64,000 bases of DNA from Cristatella mucedo (lineage: Eukaryota; Bryozoa; Phylactolaemata; Cristatellidae), in NCBI GenBank assembly GCA_009760855.2, contig WPIO01000017.1, positions 60,001 through 124,000 of the forward strand, in the 5' to 3' direction. The notes under the pieces were generated by a model, which did no database searches, was not told the DNA's origin, and worked only from the letters and a program-made list of their open reading frames with translations. Shown piece after piece: positions 13,396-24,731 of this stretch (positions within the stretch are counted from its first letter, which is position 1; each line of letters begins with the position of its first letter). A program made the translations under genes and the position numbers.

Positions 13396-14269
13396 CGTAT
13401 CTTCTAAAAGCGTCGAAGGGAGGCAGCAGCAGCTCAATCACCTCCCTCGGCCTTCGGAAAGACTGAATCTGCGAAAGAAACCCCTACCATTATTGTTGAT
13501 TATCAAATACATTTTCAATTTTAAATAAAATAAACCTCAGTATTTTTGCGTGGCTGTAGAATGCCGTCCAACTAAATACATGTTTTAGTTAAGCTTGGCT
13601 CACCCAATATTGTCGCATGGTAGGTAGTCATCTAATTTAAAATACCTTTGAATGAGACTATTCTTGTTTTATATATGCGACGCCATTAACAAATGAAATT
13701 TCGCATTCAAAATGCCTCTGAAATACTGGCACACAGCCTCAGGCACGGGGCACCAGTACTCTCCATACTTGGTTCCACCAACTTACGTAATTAATGCTAA
13801 CTTTAACAAGACTTTAGCTAGGCACAAGATCAATTATATTAATAAGGAAGGAAATGCTATCTTGGATGAAAGTTTGGCCTTCGGGACGAACGTGAAAGCG
13901 ACATATTTGACATACTTGAGAGACAGCTCCGAGACCCTTCCTTGGACATCTAGCGCTCGTGCCAGGAATGTCTTAGATGACCACCTGATTGTGGTAGACA
14001 TACTCAGAAGACCGGTCGCACAGTCAGTCACAATATTATCCTAGGTTTATTATTTACTAGCTAGGTCTACTGAGCGCAAGCTTGAGAAAGCATGCAAGAT
14101 ACCAGGACTGACTGTCCACCGAAAGCCATACGAAGACTGCTGTAGATCATACCAATCGACCAATCAATCCTAGCAAAGACCAATTCTTGCTTGTATAAAA
14201 CCATTGCTCATGCATAGATGCACAATCCAAAATTGTGACGTCTCAGATCAAACATCTCCTTAACAACTC

Positions 14270-15514
14270 TCAGGTTAGCTATTGATCATTGTTGTGATCA
14301 AAAAGGCTGTTATGAGGCCACCACTTAAGAAAGCAATAGTAGACCAAGAGAACTGAGGTCACTTCTGCCCAGTCTCCCTCGTATCGTTTCAATCAATGAA
14401 ACAAGTTGCGGCAGACCAGCTGAACTATTATATTGATTATATAGCCTAACGAATAAGTTCCAGTCTGGTTTTAGAGCTAATCACTCCGCAGAACCAGCAT
14501 TGCTTCGGGTGTATGACGGCCTTCTTAGGCATGCAGACGGGTAAAGTCTCTCTGCTTCTTTTGGTTGATCTTTCGGCAGCGTTTGATACTATTTATCACC
14601 AAGTCCTTCACGGGCGCCTCTCATCTCGTCGGGGCATCACGTGCACAGCACTAAAATGGCTCAGGTCCTATATAAGTGGGAGACTCCAGAGTAGTGATCA
14701 CAACGGAAAGAAATCATCCAAAGACCTTGCCAAGCTGGCTTATTTTCAGCTATATAGCATATCTAAAATTCGGACTTGCTTAGATAGAAATACAATGTCT
14801 ACATTGGTCCATGTATTGGTGACATGCCATTTTGACTTCTGCAGCTTGCTGTTTTCTGGTCTACATGCCTGTGCCATCAGACACTTACAGCTGGTGCAAA
14901 ACTCTGCAGCTAAGCTTGTCTGTCGTGAGCATTGCAGTTGCCACATTCTACCACTTTTAGCTGCCATCCGCCGGCAACCAATCAAGCATCGCATCAAGTT
15001 CAAGGTTCTGTTACAGACTTTTAGGTTCCTCCATTCTCTGGCTCCAGCCAACCCAGCAGAACCACTCCCGCGCCAAGCTAGGCATAGTAACACCTGCTGC
15101 TCTGGTTCAAATTGCTTAGATACACGTCTTACGAACCTTAAATCCTTTGGAGGCCGTGCCTTTATTTCATGTGCTCCCAAAGCCTAGAACTATCTCTCGA
15201 CTGACGTCATGACATCCCTGGACATGACGAAATTTAAGAAGAAGCGTAAAATCCACTTGTCCATCACAGCATTTAATGGGTCCTTGTGATTCGTACTTTG
15301 CGTGCTTATACGTGCTGTCACTATGTTTAATGCAACTACCCATATTTAAATGATGACCCCGTACATGCCACATCAAACAATGTTAAGCTTGATTAAATTG
15401 CGCATACTACCACTAATTATTTGGTCGTACTTTTTTTCAGCATCTATAAAGTGTCGAGAAAGAGATTCGGTTCTCCGGAGCGCAATGCAAACATATTATT
15501 ATCATTATTACTGC
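14270..15514 (+). mobile_element. LINE copy with RT core deleted
   Basis: The upstream part (14290-14512) matches RPPLKK and CPVSL with stops; the open frame 14513-15187 then carries LLLLVDLSAAFDTIYH and SYISGRLQS and jumps directly to KLAYFQLYSISKIRTC, so the region with motif B and the YADD box is missing. The C-terminal domain (LVQNSAAKLVCREHC) and the 3' tail to TATTATTATCATTATTA near 15512 are kept. Confidence 0.85.
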
Positions 15515-17018
15515 AGACTCAATGCACTGCAGTGTCGAGTGCCGGCTGAATTACTTTAATGGCAGCTGGTTATCTTGCTCTAGTCACGTAGAGAGAAAGC
15601 GCTGAAGAGTGCACGACTGTCCAAAATCTACGATTCGCCGAGTGGGCATAGCTCTAATCGTCGCTCAGAAATAGACTACTAAGCAGATGATGACCGTCAC
15701 AAGATGAAAGGCTAGCTGGTCTGTGCGTTAAAGCAAAAAGCGCTCAAACGAAAGACTGGTGGTGGCAATGGCAGATACAAAAAAAATCTTTCTCCATCGT
15801 GAACGGTAGGAAACAATCGGAGATGACGGGGGCTATTGCAGAGCCACCATTTTGAGGAGCCGAAGGCAACGCGAGATCGCCGACGAGCGATGCCAATCCG
15901 ATATTCCGCGACACTTCCGGTGTCCGGCCCTCGATCGCCCACTCGTCACGCGGCAAAGGTCGCCTGCGATGCCTTGAAAGCGAAGAGAAAAAGGTAGAGA
16001 GAGCATCCTATTCGATAGCCACAGTATATTTTGCGGCCGCCACACGGCGAGCGATGAAGGATATGCTGCACGATGCGTGCTGCTTGACGCAAAGGGCGTG
16101 CGACGTGCGCGCGTTCCTTGCGAGTGAGAGCGCCTCACCCCTGCGCTAAGGCCCGGCGACTAGATAAGGTTAGGTGGCGGCAGACGACGCGACTTTGAGC
16201 GAGGACGCGCCGCCGCGCAGCTAACGGAAGCGGCGCTCGCGCCACGACCTTCGTGGCGCGACGCGAAGCGGAAGCTCGAGCTCGCGTGCAGCGCGGCTGC
16301 AGGCGCAGCGATGAGTCTCGGCCGCACTATTTGCGCCGCCCTCGATCGGAATGCTTTAGCGCTGCCTGAGCGCAGTTCTTCGCGGCGGCGCAAAGTGCGA
16401 CAGGGGGGCGTGAAGTTCGGAATTTGGCAAGCCGAAGGGCGTCTTCAGACGAGACGGTGGCGCATTCGAGCCCGCCTCTCGCCCGGCTGCCGGCACCATC
16501 GCCGTCGCGACGGTGGGCACCTCGCTTACTGTAGCGAGAACTGGCTGGCGCTCGGCGCAGCTCCGCCCCACCGGAAGAGATGGGCCGATGGTGCGAACCG
16601 CGCTTCCGGAATCCGAGTCGTTTCGGCACCGTCTGCGAGGCCACCACGAAGGCAGCGTCGCCGCCAGTTGCGGTGGGTGAGCACAGAGGCGGCAGCTCAG
16701 GGCGTGCCTTTAGAGCGCTCTCCGCTCGGACTGCTCGCTTCAGAATGGTCGACGCGTGGACGGACTGACGGGGCGCCGACAGAAGTCGAGGCGGCCGCTC
16801 GCAGACGAACGGGCAACGCCTTCGCTCGAGAGGCTACCGCACGAGAGGCGGAGGCCACGGGGAGCTGAGGCGGAGCAGCTAGTCACTGCCGCGAGACGGC
16901 GGACGTCGTCGGAGCCTCGCCGCCGGCGGTCGGCGCGGCGCGCCGAGCGCTCGCGCAGGCGGGCGGAAGCCCCGCCGCCGTCTCCTCGCCGTCGGCGATC
17001 CGCAGGAGCCGGAAGTGG

Positions 17019-18099
17019 TCAGCGCCACCAGACGTCCGCCGAGCTCTCGACGCCGGAGCAAAAGTGACGCAGCCGTCGCTCGAGCGAGCTAGCCGAGCGC
17101 GCAGGCTGCCTCAGAGCGTCGGCGAGGAAGCGCGGGTTGTTGAGCAGGCGCTGAGCGGCGGCGAGCCGGCACGCTTCGCCGCCGCGAGATCGTGGCGGCG
17201 GCGGCGGCGGCAGCTGCACGGCGGCCTGCTCCCGATCCTGCTGCGGCCGATGAGGCGCAAAGCTCGCCAGCGTCGCTCGCCATTCGGGACGGTGGCGGCT
17301 CGCAGCCGTAAGTCTCGACATTAGCACGGACACGACGGGCCGCGACGGCGACGGATCACGGTCGTCGCCGTCAACGTGCCGCGAGAGTTCCGGCGCCGCC
17401 GCCGCCGCCGCGTCGCTCTCTCTCAGCCAATGGTCGTCGGAGGCGCTCTCGAGCTGCGGCGTCCAGCGCTCGACCGCCTCCGCGTCGGACGACTCGGAGT
17501 CTTCGTTCTTCGGATCGCCGAGCAGAGGAACGTCGTCATTTCCGCTCTCTGCACGTTTCTCGTCGCCGGCTGCGTCGAGGTAGCTGCAGCCCGACTCCGA
17601 ATCCATGCGGTCGCCCGGCTCGTCAGCGTGCGACGACGCCGCCGCCGCCGGAGCGAGATGCTCCGCGCAGAGCCTCAGGCTGCTAATGAGGCGCCACGCG
17701 CTCTCGCCCGCGGCGACGTCCGCTGATGAGCCGCCGCCGCCGCCGTCGCTCGTTGGGCGCATCTCGGCCGCCGCGAGCTGCGGCGTCGCGTCGCAGCTCG
17801 CGGCCGCGTCCAGCCACTCCGGAAGCGCCAGCTCGGAGCGCCACAGCGCCAGAGCGAGGGCTCGATCGCCGCCGACGTCTGCGAGGATGCTCTCCAGCGG
17901 AGAGGCGACGTACTCCAACCAGCGGCCGCTGCTGAAACCGGGCTGCCCTTCGCAGAGCGAGTCTCCCGGACACACGTCCGCGCCGTCGGCTCCGCTCGCG
18001 AAGTAGCACTTTTCGCCTCTTAGGATGTAGTTGGCGGCCGCCGTTCTTTCGTTGACCAGCGGGTCAAGCCAAGCGACCGGCGCGCAAGGCAGCAGCGAG
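17019..18099 (-). CDS. Secreted-protein gene, exon 3 (main body and stop)
   Basis: 1081 nt with acceptor tcgtttcctacgtgcag, phase 2. It is open for 359 codons to TGA at 17021-17019. The composition is mixed: acidic, Ser and Ala-rich, with Trp and scattered Cys, unlike the Arg-rich shadow frames around it. I saw no strong donor near the end, so this looks like the last exon. Confidence 0.55.
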
Positions 18100-18767
18100 C
18101 TGCACGTAGGAAACGATTGCGTCCTCTCAGCCCGCGCGCCCCACTCGGCACTAGACGCACGAGCGTGTGCGAGCGCGCGTTTCAGAGGCCCGGGTGAAAA
18201 ACTCTGAGAAAGTCAAAGAGGCTTTGGAGGCGCGAGAGCGCTCGACTCGCTGCGCTAGCTACCAAGGCTCGGGACCGGGTTGAAGGTCGACGCTTTTGCG
18301 GAATGCCGAGTGCGAAGGCTGAGGAGCTCGATGCTGTGAAGGGCAGCCGGATATCGCAACAGAGCGCGCCGGCGGCGTGAGCGCGATAGCAGCCGCAGCG
18401 GCCGGCCTGCAATCTGTCTATGCAGCTCGTCTGCAGTCTCGCGGCGTCGCTGCGGCTTCGCCGCCTTTCCACGGCACGAGATGGCGCGAGAAGCCTCTTT
18501 CTTACCCGCGCTCGTCAACGCCTACTTCAAAGCCGTACGAGTCTTCGCGTCCGAGAGCGCTCTCGTCGCTGTAATCTGCAGAAACCGTCGGCAATTAGGC
18601 GCGCCTACTTTCCCTGCGACGCGTCGGACTCAGCATGTAGCCGACGCCGCGTCTTCGCGCGAGTCCGTGCGGCCTTGCGGCTTACCGGGGTGAGTGTCCC
18701 GAGCCAACGGCGCCGCGCAGACGACGCTCGCTAGCCCGAACACGATGGCGTACGCGGAGAGCGACAT
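17019..18767 (-). CDS. Predicted secreted acidic Cys-containing protein, 3 exons, 410 aa (whole gene)
   Basis: CDS join on the minus strand: 18767-18686, 18575-18506, 18099-17019 (1233 nt, 410 aa plus TGA). Phases (1, then 2) match, and all four splice sites are good consensus. Residues 1-19 form a signal peptide (MSLSAYAIVFGLASVVCAA). Exon 2 adds an acidic Asp/Glu-rich propeptide-like segment. Exon 3 has cysteines at 56, 82, 94, 100, 153, 195 and 222, a CPGDSLC motif, an acidic Ser-rich centre (about 210-290) with one KR pair, a run of prolines near 345, and a C-terminal amphipathic stretch ending DVWWR. There is no membrane helix and no N-glycosylation sequon. I do not recognise the family. 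GC-rich codon use means the exon-3 frame could partly be chance, but the TATA box, signal peptide and phase agreement argue for a real gene. Confidence 0.6.
18506..18575 (-). CDS. Secreted-protein gene, exon 2 (acidic segment)
   Basis: 70 nt, phase 1 in and phase 2 out. The acceptor gacggtttctgcag has a clear pyrimidine tract; the donor is GCGG|gtaaga. It encodes DYSDESALGREDSYGF and then an acidic end. The introns on each side are short (110 and 406 bp). Confidence 0.6.
18686..18767 (-). CDS. Secreted-protein gene, exon 1 (signal peptide)
   Basis: 27 codons plus one base; donor CCCCG|gtaagc, phase 1. The ATG is the first one downstream of the expected transcription start, about 95-100 nt below it. 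The hydrophobic core AIVFGLASVVCAA ends at a canonical small-residue cleavage site before PLARDTHP. Confidence 0.6.
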
Positions 18768-18887
18768 CGGGTATACGTCTGCTGCTGCGGCGGCGGTGGC
18801 GAGTGCTGCTGTAGTGACTGCGGCTGCTCGCGACGATCGATTAGGACCGTGGCTCCAATCGGTGTGAAGAGCGAGGCGCCGGAGCCG

Positions 18888-18897
18888 CTTTTATATA
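18888..18897 (-). promoter_or_regulatory. TATA box of the secreted-protein gene
   Basis: On the minus strand the sequence reads TATATAAAAG, a near-perfect TATA box in GC-rich surroundings. A start about 30 nt downstream (near 18865, within CTCTTCACACC) would leave a 5' UTR of about 95-100 nt before the ATG at 18767. Confidence 0.6.
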
Positions 18898-19631
18898 CGA
18901 CCGGCTGCTCGGTTGTACACGCGGCGGCGGCCATCGAGGAATGCGCTCACTATCGCCGCGAGCCTATTTTTAGAAGGGGCATTGCACGCAGCGACCGTTC
19001 GCTGGCGCGCGATGACTCGAGAAAAACAGGCGGCCCGGAAGGCTTCCGAAGGCTTCCGGCGCGCGTCAGCCGTCGGCCGCCGCTGGTCGCGGGCGCGCAT
19101 TCCGGGCGCGCAGCCGGCGGGGGTCAAGGTGAGAGCTGCAAGCACGGGCTGCGCGCAAATTGACATTTACGATAAAGGGCATCGCGGCTCGTTGCTCCTC
19201 GGGAATTTTCGGGGCAATCCCGCAGCGCTGCCTGCCCGCCAGCAGCCGCGCGCGCCATTTCGGGCGGCTAGCTCGCGCACCGTCTCGGGCTCTCGACTAA
19301 CGTGCAAAGCTGCGCCGCACTGCCGAGCGCGCGAGAGCGCCGTCGGGCTACGGCGGCCATCTTGATCAGTGAAGACGCGCCACCTTGACTGGCAGCGGCT
19401 TTCTGTCGCGAGATCCGCGCGTCATCTACTCTGGGCGCTGGACCAAACAAGTGCCGCCGAGTGCTTCCGACGAAACGACGGCCCGCCCGAAGGACGAGCT
19501 TAGCAGCGCGCGCGCCCCACCGAAGAGCTGTAATGAGCCAATTCGGCGAATGCAAGCTTGACTGGGATTTCCCGAAGGGTAACGCTGAGCAAAGCAGCTC
19601 CAAGTGAAACGCCGCCGCCGCCGCCGCTGTT

Positions 19632-19808
19632 GCAGGGCACACTAGATAAGGCGGTTGCTTTCCCGACCTTGGTCCCAAGGTCGTGGGTTCGATTCCTGCT
19701 GTGGGCGATCCTTTGTCGCCACTGCAAGCGGTGGTGACAGCCGTAAAGGCTCTTCTGTCGCTATACAAAAAGAGGCTTTTAATCAGCTAGGATTTCTTTA
19801 TTTACTTA
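19632..19808 (+). mobile_element. SINE family A copy
   Basis: ACTAGATAAGGCGGTTGC, GGTCGTGGGTTCGATTCC, CGCCACTGCAAGCGGTGG and GTCGCTATACAAAAAGAGGC, with a TTTATTTACTTATTTA tail. It lies inside the GC-rich block upstream of the secreted-protein gene. Confidence 0.85.
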
Positions 19809-20589
19809 TTTACAGCGAGAAGTAGGGTGCACGGGCGCCGAACAACCTGCGACGGTGGAAGGAGCTCGTGCGGCACCGGACGTGACGCGCGAGCTCCCGC
19901 CTTGGCGCGCTCTCCGCGGCTCGAAACGCTGCGTCCGCTCGACGCCGCGGAAGCCGCGGGCGGAGCGCGGCGAAGGCGCGCCGACGCCCCGAGCGACGCG
20001 CGAGCGCTCCAGAGCACCGGAAGGCTTTGTCTGCGCTCCGTCGGCGCGCGACCTTTGGAGGCGGGCGACTCGCGGCGCTCGCCTCGCGACCGACGCTCGC
20101 AGCAGACGCTCCGCTCGCGCGAGTCGCGCCCGAACCGCGACCGTGCCGAGCGCTGGCAGCTCGCCGACACTGGCTCCGAACGCTGGGCACGCGAGCCGAG
20201 TCGAGCTTTCTGCGTGTCCCGCGGCGTGCGTGTGAGCGGCGTCAGACCTCGGTCGAATGTCGAGCGGTGTCAGCGGCCGGCAGAGGGGAATTCAAGAAAT
20301 GCGTCGCCCGCGGGCCTGGCATGACGTGCGAGCGCCTATCGCTCTCCGGCCGGATCGTCGGCGCCGCGCGCTGCCGACCGCAGCGTGGAGGGACTGGACT
20401 TTAATCGTGCGGCTGCGGCTAACTTTGTTAGCCCAACGGTTGACCCCGAGTGACCTGCCTACTCGCCGGCTTCTTGACCGCTGCTACCTTGTAGACGTGG
20501 CCGCAACCTGCACTGTCGCAAAAAACTAAGGTCCCCCACTTCTAGTCACGAAGTCATGGTGTGGGCTACGGGATTCATGCATATGCATC

Positions 20590-20850
20590 GAGGCCGCATG
20601 GAGAGAAAGAGTGAGTGAGAGGGAGAGATGAGAAACTGAGAGTGAGCGAGACGAGAGAGAGAGAAAGAGAGCGGGGCGGGGAGAAACCAAAAGACGCCGA
20701 CAGCAAAGGAGACAGCGCCCAAGCGAGCGAGAGAATGATACAGAGAAGAGAAATGCAATGAGGAAGACATGGAAGGAGGAAAGAGAGACAGACAGCGAAC
20801 ATAACAGGGGACGGAGAGAGAGAAATGAGAGAGAGAGAGAGAAGCTCTCG
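20590..20850. repeat. GA-rich low-complexity tract
   Basis: About 260 bp with GAGA-rich plus strand inside the GC-rich block. The Ser/Leu-rich minus frames here are by-products. Confidence 0.7.
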
Positions 20851-21641
20851 CAGAGACTGAGTTGATGGGTGCTTTTCCCAAACGCAGCGAGAACCTAACA
20901 CGACTCGCACGGCAAAGGACGTCGGGAATTCGCAGAGCTAATGAGCCGAGAGTCGGTCGGTAGCTGGCGCTAGCGCGAGAGCGAAGCTCCAAAAGGTGAC
21001 GCGGCGCTGCGCTGAATAAGGAGAACAGACGCTTTTGGCCCGCGGTTCGTACGCGGTGGGAAGGAAGAAATGCGCCGGCGGCGGCGTAATGAGCGTTCTT
21101 AGGAGCATTCTTGGAATGCCGGGGCTATCAGGTCGGCCGGGCTCTCATTCTGATGTAAGCTCCGGCCGGTCGGTGCCAGCGAGCGCCCTCGCGAACGCGC
21201 GTGCGCGCGCGAGAGCCCGCGCTCCGGCCACCGGGCCTGCTCGCCAGCAACACCGGCGGCGGCTGCTGCTGCTGCTGCTGCTGGTCAGCCGATGCGATGC
21301 GCCGTGCGCTGGCGTGGCGTAGGCGAACGCCTTTCAGAGCTCTTTCCCCCCCCCCGACTCTAGCCGTATCTAGCCGCACGTGTAAAGTGGCGCCGCCGCA
21401 GCCGTTTCGTAAGACGGTCGAGCAGCGGAGGAGGCCGGCCACGCGGGGGTGGCGGCAGCAGCTACCGGTCTCGGCGCCGCTCGGTAGCGGCTCGGTGGGC
21501 GGTACCGCTCAGTAGCCGCTACCGAGAGCGGTACCGGCCACCAATCGGTGCGACGGTAGAGTTGGATCGGGCACCTTTACCTTGGACAGCCGCCGCCGCC
21601 ACTGCGGCCGAATCTTTCGCTGTACGGCGTGACTTACAAAG

Positions 21642-22481
21642 ATGTGCCTGGACTCGAAAGAGCGCGGCAGCGAGCTCGCTGCCGCGTCCGGAGCTGCCGC
21701 TAGCGCCGGGGCTAGGCAGCGCTGGATACCGCCACCGCCGCAGGGCGCAGCCGCACAGCAACCGGAAGGCGTCGGTCGATATGCAGCTTCCGCGCAGTGG
21801 AGTAAACGTCGGACGGCTCGGCAAGCGGCGGTCGGATCCGGTCCGCTGCCCGGCGCTGCTGGCGAGCCGACTGCTAGCCGTCCCGTCGCTCGCCGACGCC
21901 ACGCCCACGCTCGCTGCACTTCGCGGCGAGCGTGCGGCCTCGAGCAAACGCAGCCGAAGAGCCGGCGCCACGTGACGACTGACGATCGGGGGAGCGCGAT
22001 AGCGGGAGCGTTGGCCGCCGCATTAAGCGAGCTCTCTAGGAAATGGCCGGCGCACGGCGAGACGCGACGCTCGCTGGCGACGACGCTCGCGCGGACTCGC
22101 TCGCGATGCGGTGGCCAATCGAAAAGCTGCCCTGACTCACATTTCTCCGGTCACCGCTCGCAGCGAGCCTCTGTCGCAAGCGACGGAAACAGCCCCCCAA
22201 CGCTGAGCCACGCGGCTTGTTCTCTCTGCGGCGCAGTTACTAAGCGCAAGGTGTGCGGGTTCCGCGTCCGGTCAGAACGTAGGGCCGCAAACGAAGCGCT
22301 CGCGACGTTGCCAGTCTCTCAGCCGACGCGCGACGAATACTGGCGACGCCCGAGCCTTGTAGTGGCGCGGCTATTTACTAGTAAGTGTCGCGCAAAGGCA
22401 GGCAGATATGCAGGCAGTAGCAGAACAACGCCAGCGACGACGAGCGCCCACACCTTAGCACATCCAAGTCTATATCCATAA
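21642..22481 (+). CDS. Long open frame in GC-rich DNA, uncertain
   Basis: 279 codons starting MCLDSKERGSELAAASG and ending HPSLYP. The composition is Arg/Ala/Ser-rich, as expected from CpG-rich DNA, but the frame stays open into the less GC-rich end. A strong minus-strand donor (TTT|gtaagtc, about 21642) overlaps its start, pointing to transcription of the opposite strand instead. No recognised domain. Confidence 0.15.
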   Translation: MCLDSKERGSELAAASGAAASAGARQRWIPPPPQGAAAQQPEGVGRYAASAQWSKRRTARQAAVGSGPLPGAAGEPTASRPVARRRHAHARCTSRRACGLEQTQPKSRRHVTTDDRGSAIAGALAAALSELSRKWPAHGETRRSLATTLARTRSRCGGQSKSCPDSHFSGHRSQRASVASDGNSPPTLSHAACSLCGAVTKRKVCGFRVRSERRAANEALATLPVSQPTRDEYWRRPSLVVARLFTSKCRAKAGRYAGSSRTTPATTSAHTLAHPSLYP

Positions 22482-23374
22482 TGTAGACAGGTCTATTTAA
22501 CACCGGCGGACGGTTACAGGCATTCAACAGCGGCCATGACGCAAACCAACGGCCACGTCGACTAGAGCTCGCACCGGCTCCAGTGCCAACGCCCCGGGTC
22601 TCGAATCCTCCCGCCCGTCTCTTAGGGCGCCGGCTTTTTATATGGCATCGGCACTAATCTAGCGCATGCAATCGCAAAATCGTAAGTGATAATTAACCAT
22701 CATAATTCGGCTGGATTAGCTGGCGCCGCCATTACAATGCCTCCAAATAAAACTAAGGCAGCCCTCAGCCGTGAATAAAAAAAACCTAACAACCAGCTAT
22801 GGTTTGTGTAAACGTTCGGCTTCGACACGTCTTCAGGCTTTAACGCAGACTGCTACTGGAGATTTTCAGGTCATCTTCTTTTAAGCTTTGGCTGCCTTGA
22901 CTTTATCTATATCGCCAGCAGCCGTCTCACCAGCAAGCTGGACTTTAAAGCACCTCCAGAACTCTCTGCTTTGAATACGTTCAAGTCGTCAGCACTTCAC
23001 TTGGCTAGAGACAGTACTTTAGCCGGAGGGCCATTTTAGCCGATTCCTGAAACGATCTCGTCCTAGAACGGTATTAGTACGCACACTGCAGCGAGGAGCA
23101 TACCTCCCTGCACCATAGCACGAACAATTGCGACCGCGTCTCATTAATGCTCAGTACTGGCATCGTCTCAGCAATCCAGTCTTTAGTTCAATTAGTCTGT
23201 GGGGGTGTGATAGACCGCGTCCGGTGTCCAACGTCTCTTAGAAGCACAAACCCACTCGCAGACTATCGAAACCCAGCGAAGAGTTAAGTCACTGCAAATA
23301 GGAAAAAGAAGTCCTGTTCCACCATTTGCTTTTACAACACGCCGATTCAGCAGCCGCAGCATGGTCATAACTGC
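22482..23374. other. Intergenic, nothing recognised
   Basis: Transition from the GC-rich block to ordinary composition; no supported gene. Confidence 0.45.
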
Positions 23375-24118
23375 TCAACCTTGATCGACATTCGAGTACT
23401 CGAAGATGACGACATCGCGTTCACCGTCTTCCAAAGTCAATGTCATTATCACAGGGGAAGTCGCGCAGATATAAAGACACGCGAGAGAGGAAGTTTCCCC
23501 AAGTGCGGAAAGCATGCGATAAGTAGTCGCCGTTAAAACGTAGAGTTTGCTACATAGACAGGCGGTCCTCTCCGTTATCGTGTAGCAGCGGCGTGCGACA
23601 TGTAGCGTTGTCACTGCGCAAGAGGATTTCCCAAACGCGAAACCCCTCCTCTGGCACTTCGAGAGGCTTGGCTGCGGTCGCATTACTTGTAGCCCAGACA
23701 TCGTCTCTAGTGGCGCTCGCATTCAGAGACGGCGTCTTGTTCAGCGTCAGAGCGGCAGATCGTAACCTCAACAGCTCGAACGGTAGCCGTCTCGATGCAA
23801 GTTACAACAGTCACAAGCTCCGCAGTGGCTATAACCGGCTGAGGAAGAACGACCACTTCGCGCCTCAAAATGTCAGTCAATGAATGCTAAGCTACCAACC
23901 AGCTGCACGTGATCAGCAGCCATTTCCTTGCTCTCAATTAAAATCGCAATCTCTGGCCTCGCGAATCGTATGCTGGGTTTCCCGATTTCCAACCACGGAG
24001 CTTCAACTATGGCCTGTACCTGTACTACATTGGTCACTTTATCGCCCTTGACATCTTCTAGATTAACCGTAGTCAGTTCTAGCCTGCTGCCCTCATTAGC
24101 ATGCGAAATTTCCAGCCA
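23375..24118 (-). pseudogene. Possible decayed coding sequence, frameshifted
   Basis: Successive minus-strand open stretches follow one another in different frames: one with DVKGDKVTNVVQVQAIVEAP, then one with REVVVLPQPVIATAELVTVV, then one with four N-glycosylation sequons (NKT, NAS, NAT, NAT), and then one ending with EDGERDVVIFEYSNVDQG. The composition is protein-like rather than low-complexity. It could be a broken gene, an unrecognised element or chance; the family is unknown. Confidence 0.25.
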
Positions 24119-24432
24119 CGCACCAGTCCGACTGCCGTCCCGACTGACGTCACGACACCCCACCGATATAACGACATTTAAGTAAAAGGTTAAAATAGGC
24201 CTATCTATTGCAGTATTTAGAAAGTCACGGTCATTCGTCCTTTATGTGCTTATGCGTGCTGACTCTGTGCATTCTGCCACTAACCATACTTCCATACTGA
24301 CCCTATGCATGCCACCCCTAACCATCAACCATTCGATCGTGCATCCTTTGCAGCTAATGCAATGCAGTGCCTAAAACAAGATTGAGTTCTCCAAGGGCGC
24401 TATACAAATGCATTAGTATTCTTATTAATCGG
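24118..24432 (+). mobile_element. LINE 3' end fragment
   Basis: It begins in the last codons (like C-P-D-L-T-T-F-K, diverged) and runs through the 3' untranslated region to GGGCGCTATACAAATGCATTA and a TATTCTTATT end. It is more diverged than the copies at 38 and 54 kb. Confidence 0.75.
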
Positions 24433-24529
24433 AGACGGCTAGTTGGCACCTTCAGCCACGTGCTAAAACGCAAAAAAAATCAATCCACGAACTTCTGTTT
24501 GAGTTTTGGCGAGTAAGAAGAATGAAATC

Positions 24530-24731
24530 AAAATGAGCCGATTCGACGACTTCGTTTGCTCCTATAGCCGCAGCCGAGAAGCCTCCGCGAGGCTTTCAGA
24601 GCACTCGCAGCGAGCTGTAAATAGCGACCCTAAACCGCAGGGCTCGAGCGCACGATCCGAGCGGTCAAGTGCGAGCGCCTCCGCCGGCGCCGCCGCCGCT
24701 GTCGCCGCTTCGCGAACGTTCCGGCCATTCG
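24530..24731 (+). CDS. Possible first exon, low-complexity N-terminus
   Basis: An ATG at 24534 (AAAATGAGC) opens a frame of about 66 codons starting MSRFDDFVCSYSRSREASAR, becoming Ser/Ala-rich, and ending at a good donor ATTCG|gtaagc near 24732. It sits at the edge of a CpG island. No following exon was found, and low complexity keeps this tentative; a non-coding first exon is equally possible. Confidence 0.2.

Larger units (their letters stand above)
11740..14265. other. Intergenic, two microsatellites only
   Basis: The open frame 13712-14044 (110 codons, plus) is unrecognised. It lies just upstream of a LINE copy and may belong to older repeat DNA. Confidence 0.45.
15900..22460. other. GC- and CpG-rich block
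   Basis: About 6.5 kb of strongly CpG-rich sequence contrasts with the AT-rich flanks. It contains the secreted-protein gene and its promoter, one SINE (19632-19808), a purine-rich tract (20590-20850), a CTG run (21262-21282) and many long Arg/Ala/Ser-rich open frames on both strands. Apart from the gene I could not support any of these as coding. Confidence 0.6.

Noticed and set aside
16311-16868. 185-codon plus-strand frame and other Arg/Ala-rich frames at 15.9-22 kb
   Set aside because: CpG-rich DNA has few stops, so overlapping long frames on both strands are expected; no splice context or motif.
18731-18934. Minus-strand open frame starting MAAAACTTEQPVVYK
   Set aside because: It contains the TATA box and the likely transcription start of the secreted-protein gene, so it is promoter and 5' UTR; the downstream ATG at 18767 in another frame gives a signal peptide and a donor.
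21254-21285. CTG run as a poly-Leu or poly-Gln coding repeat
   Set aside because: No supported reading frame around it.
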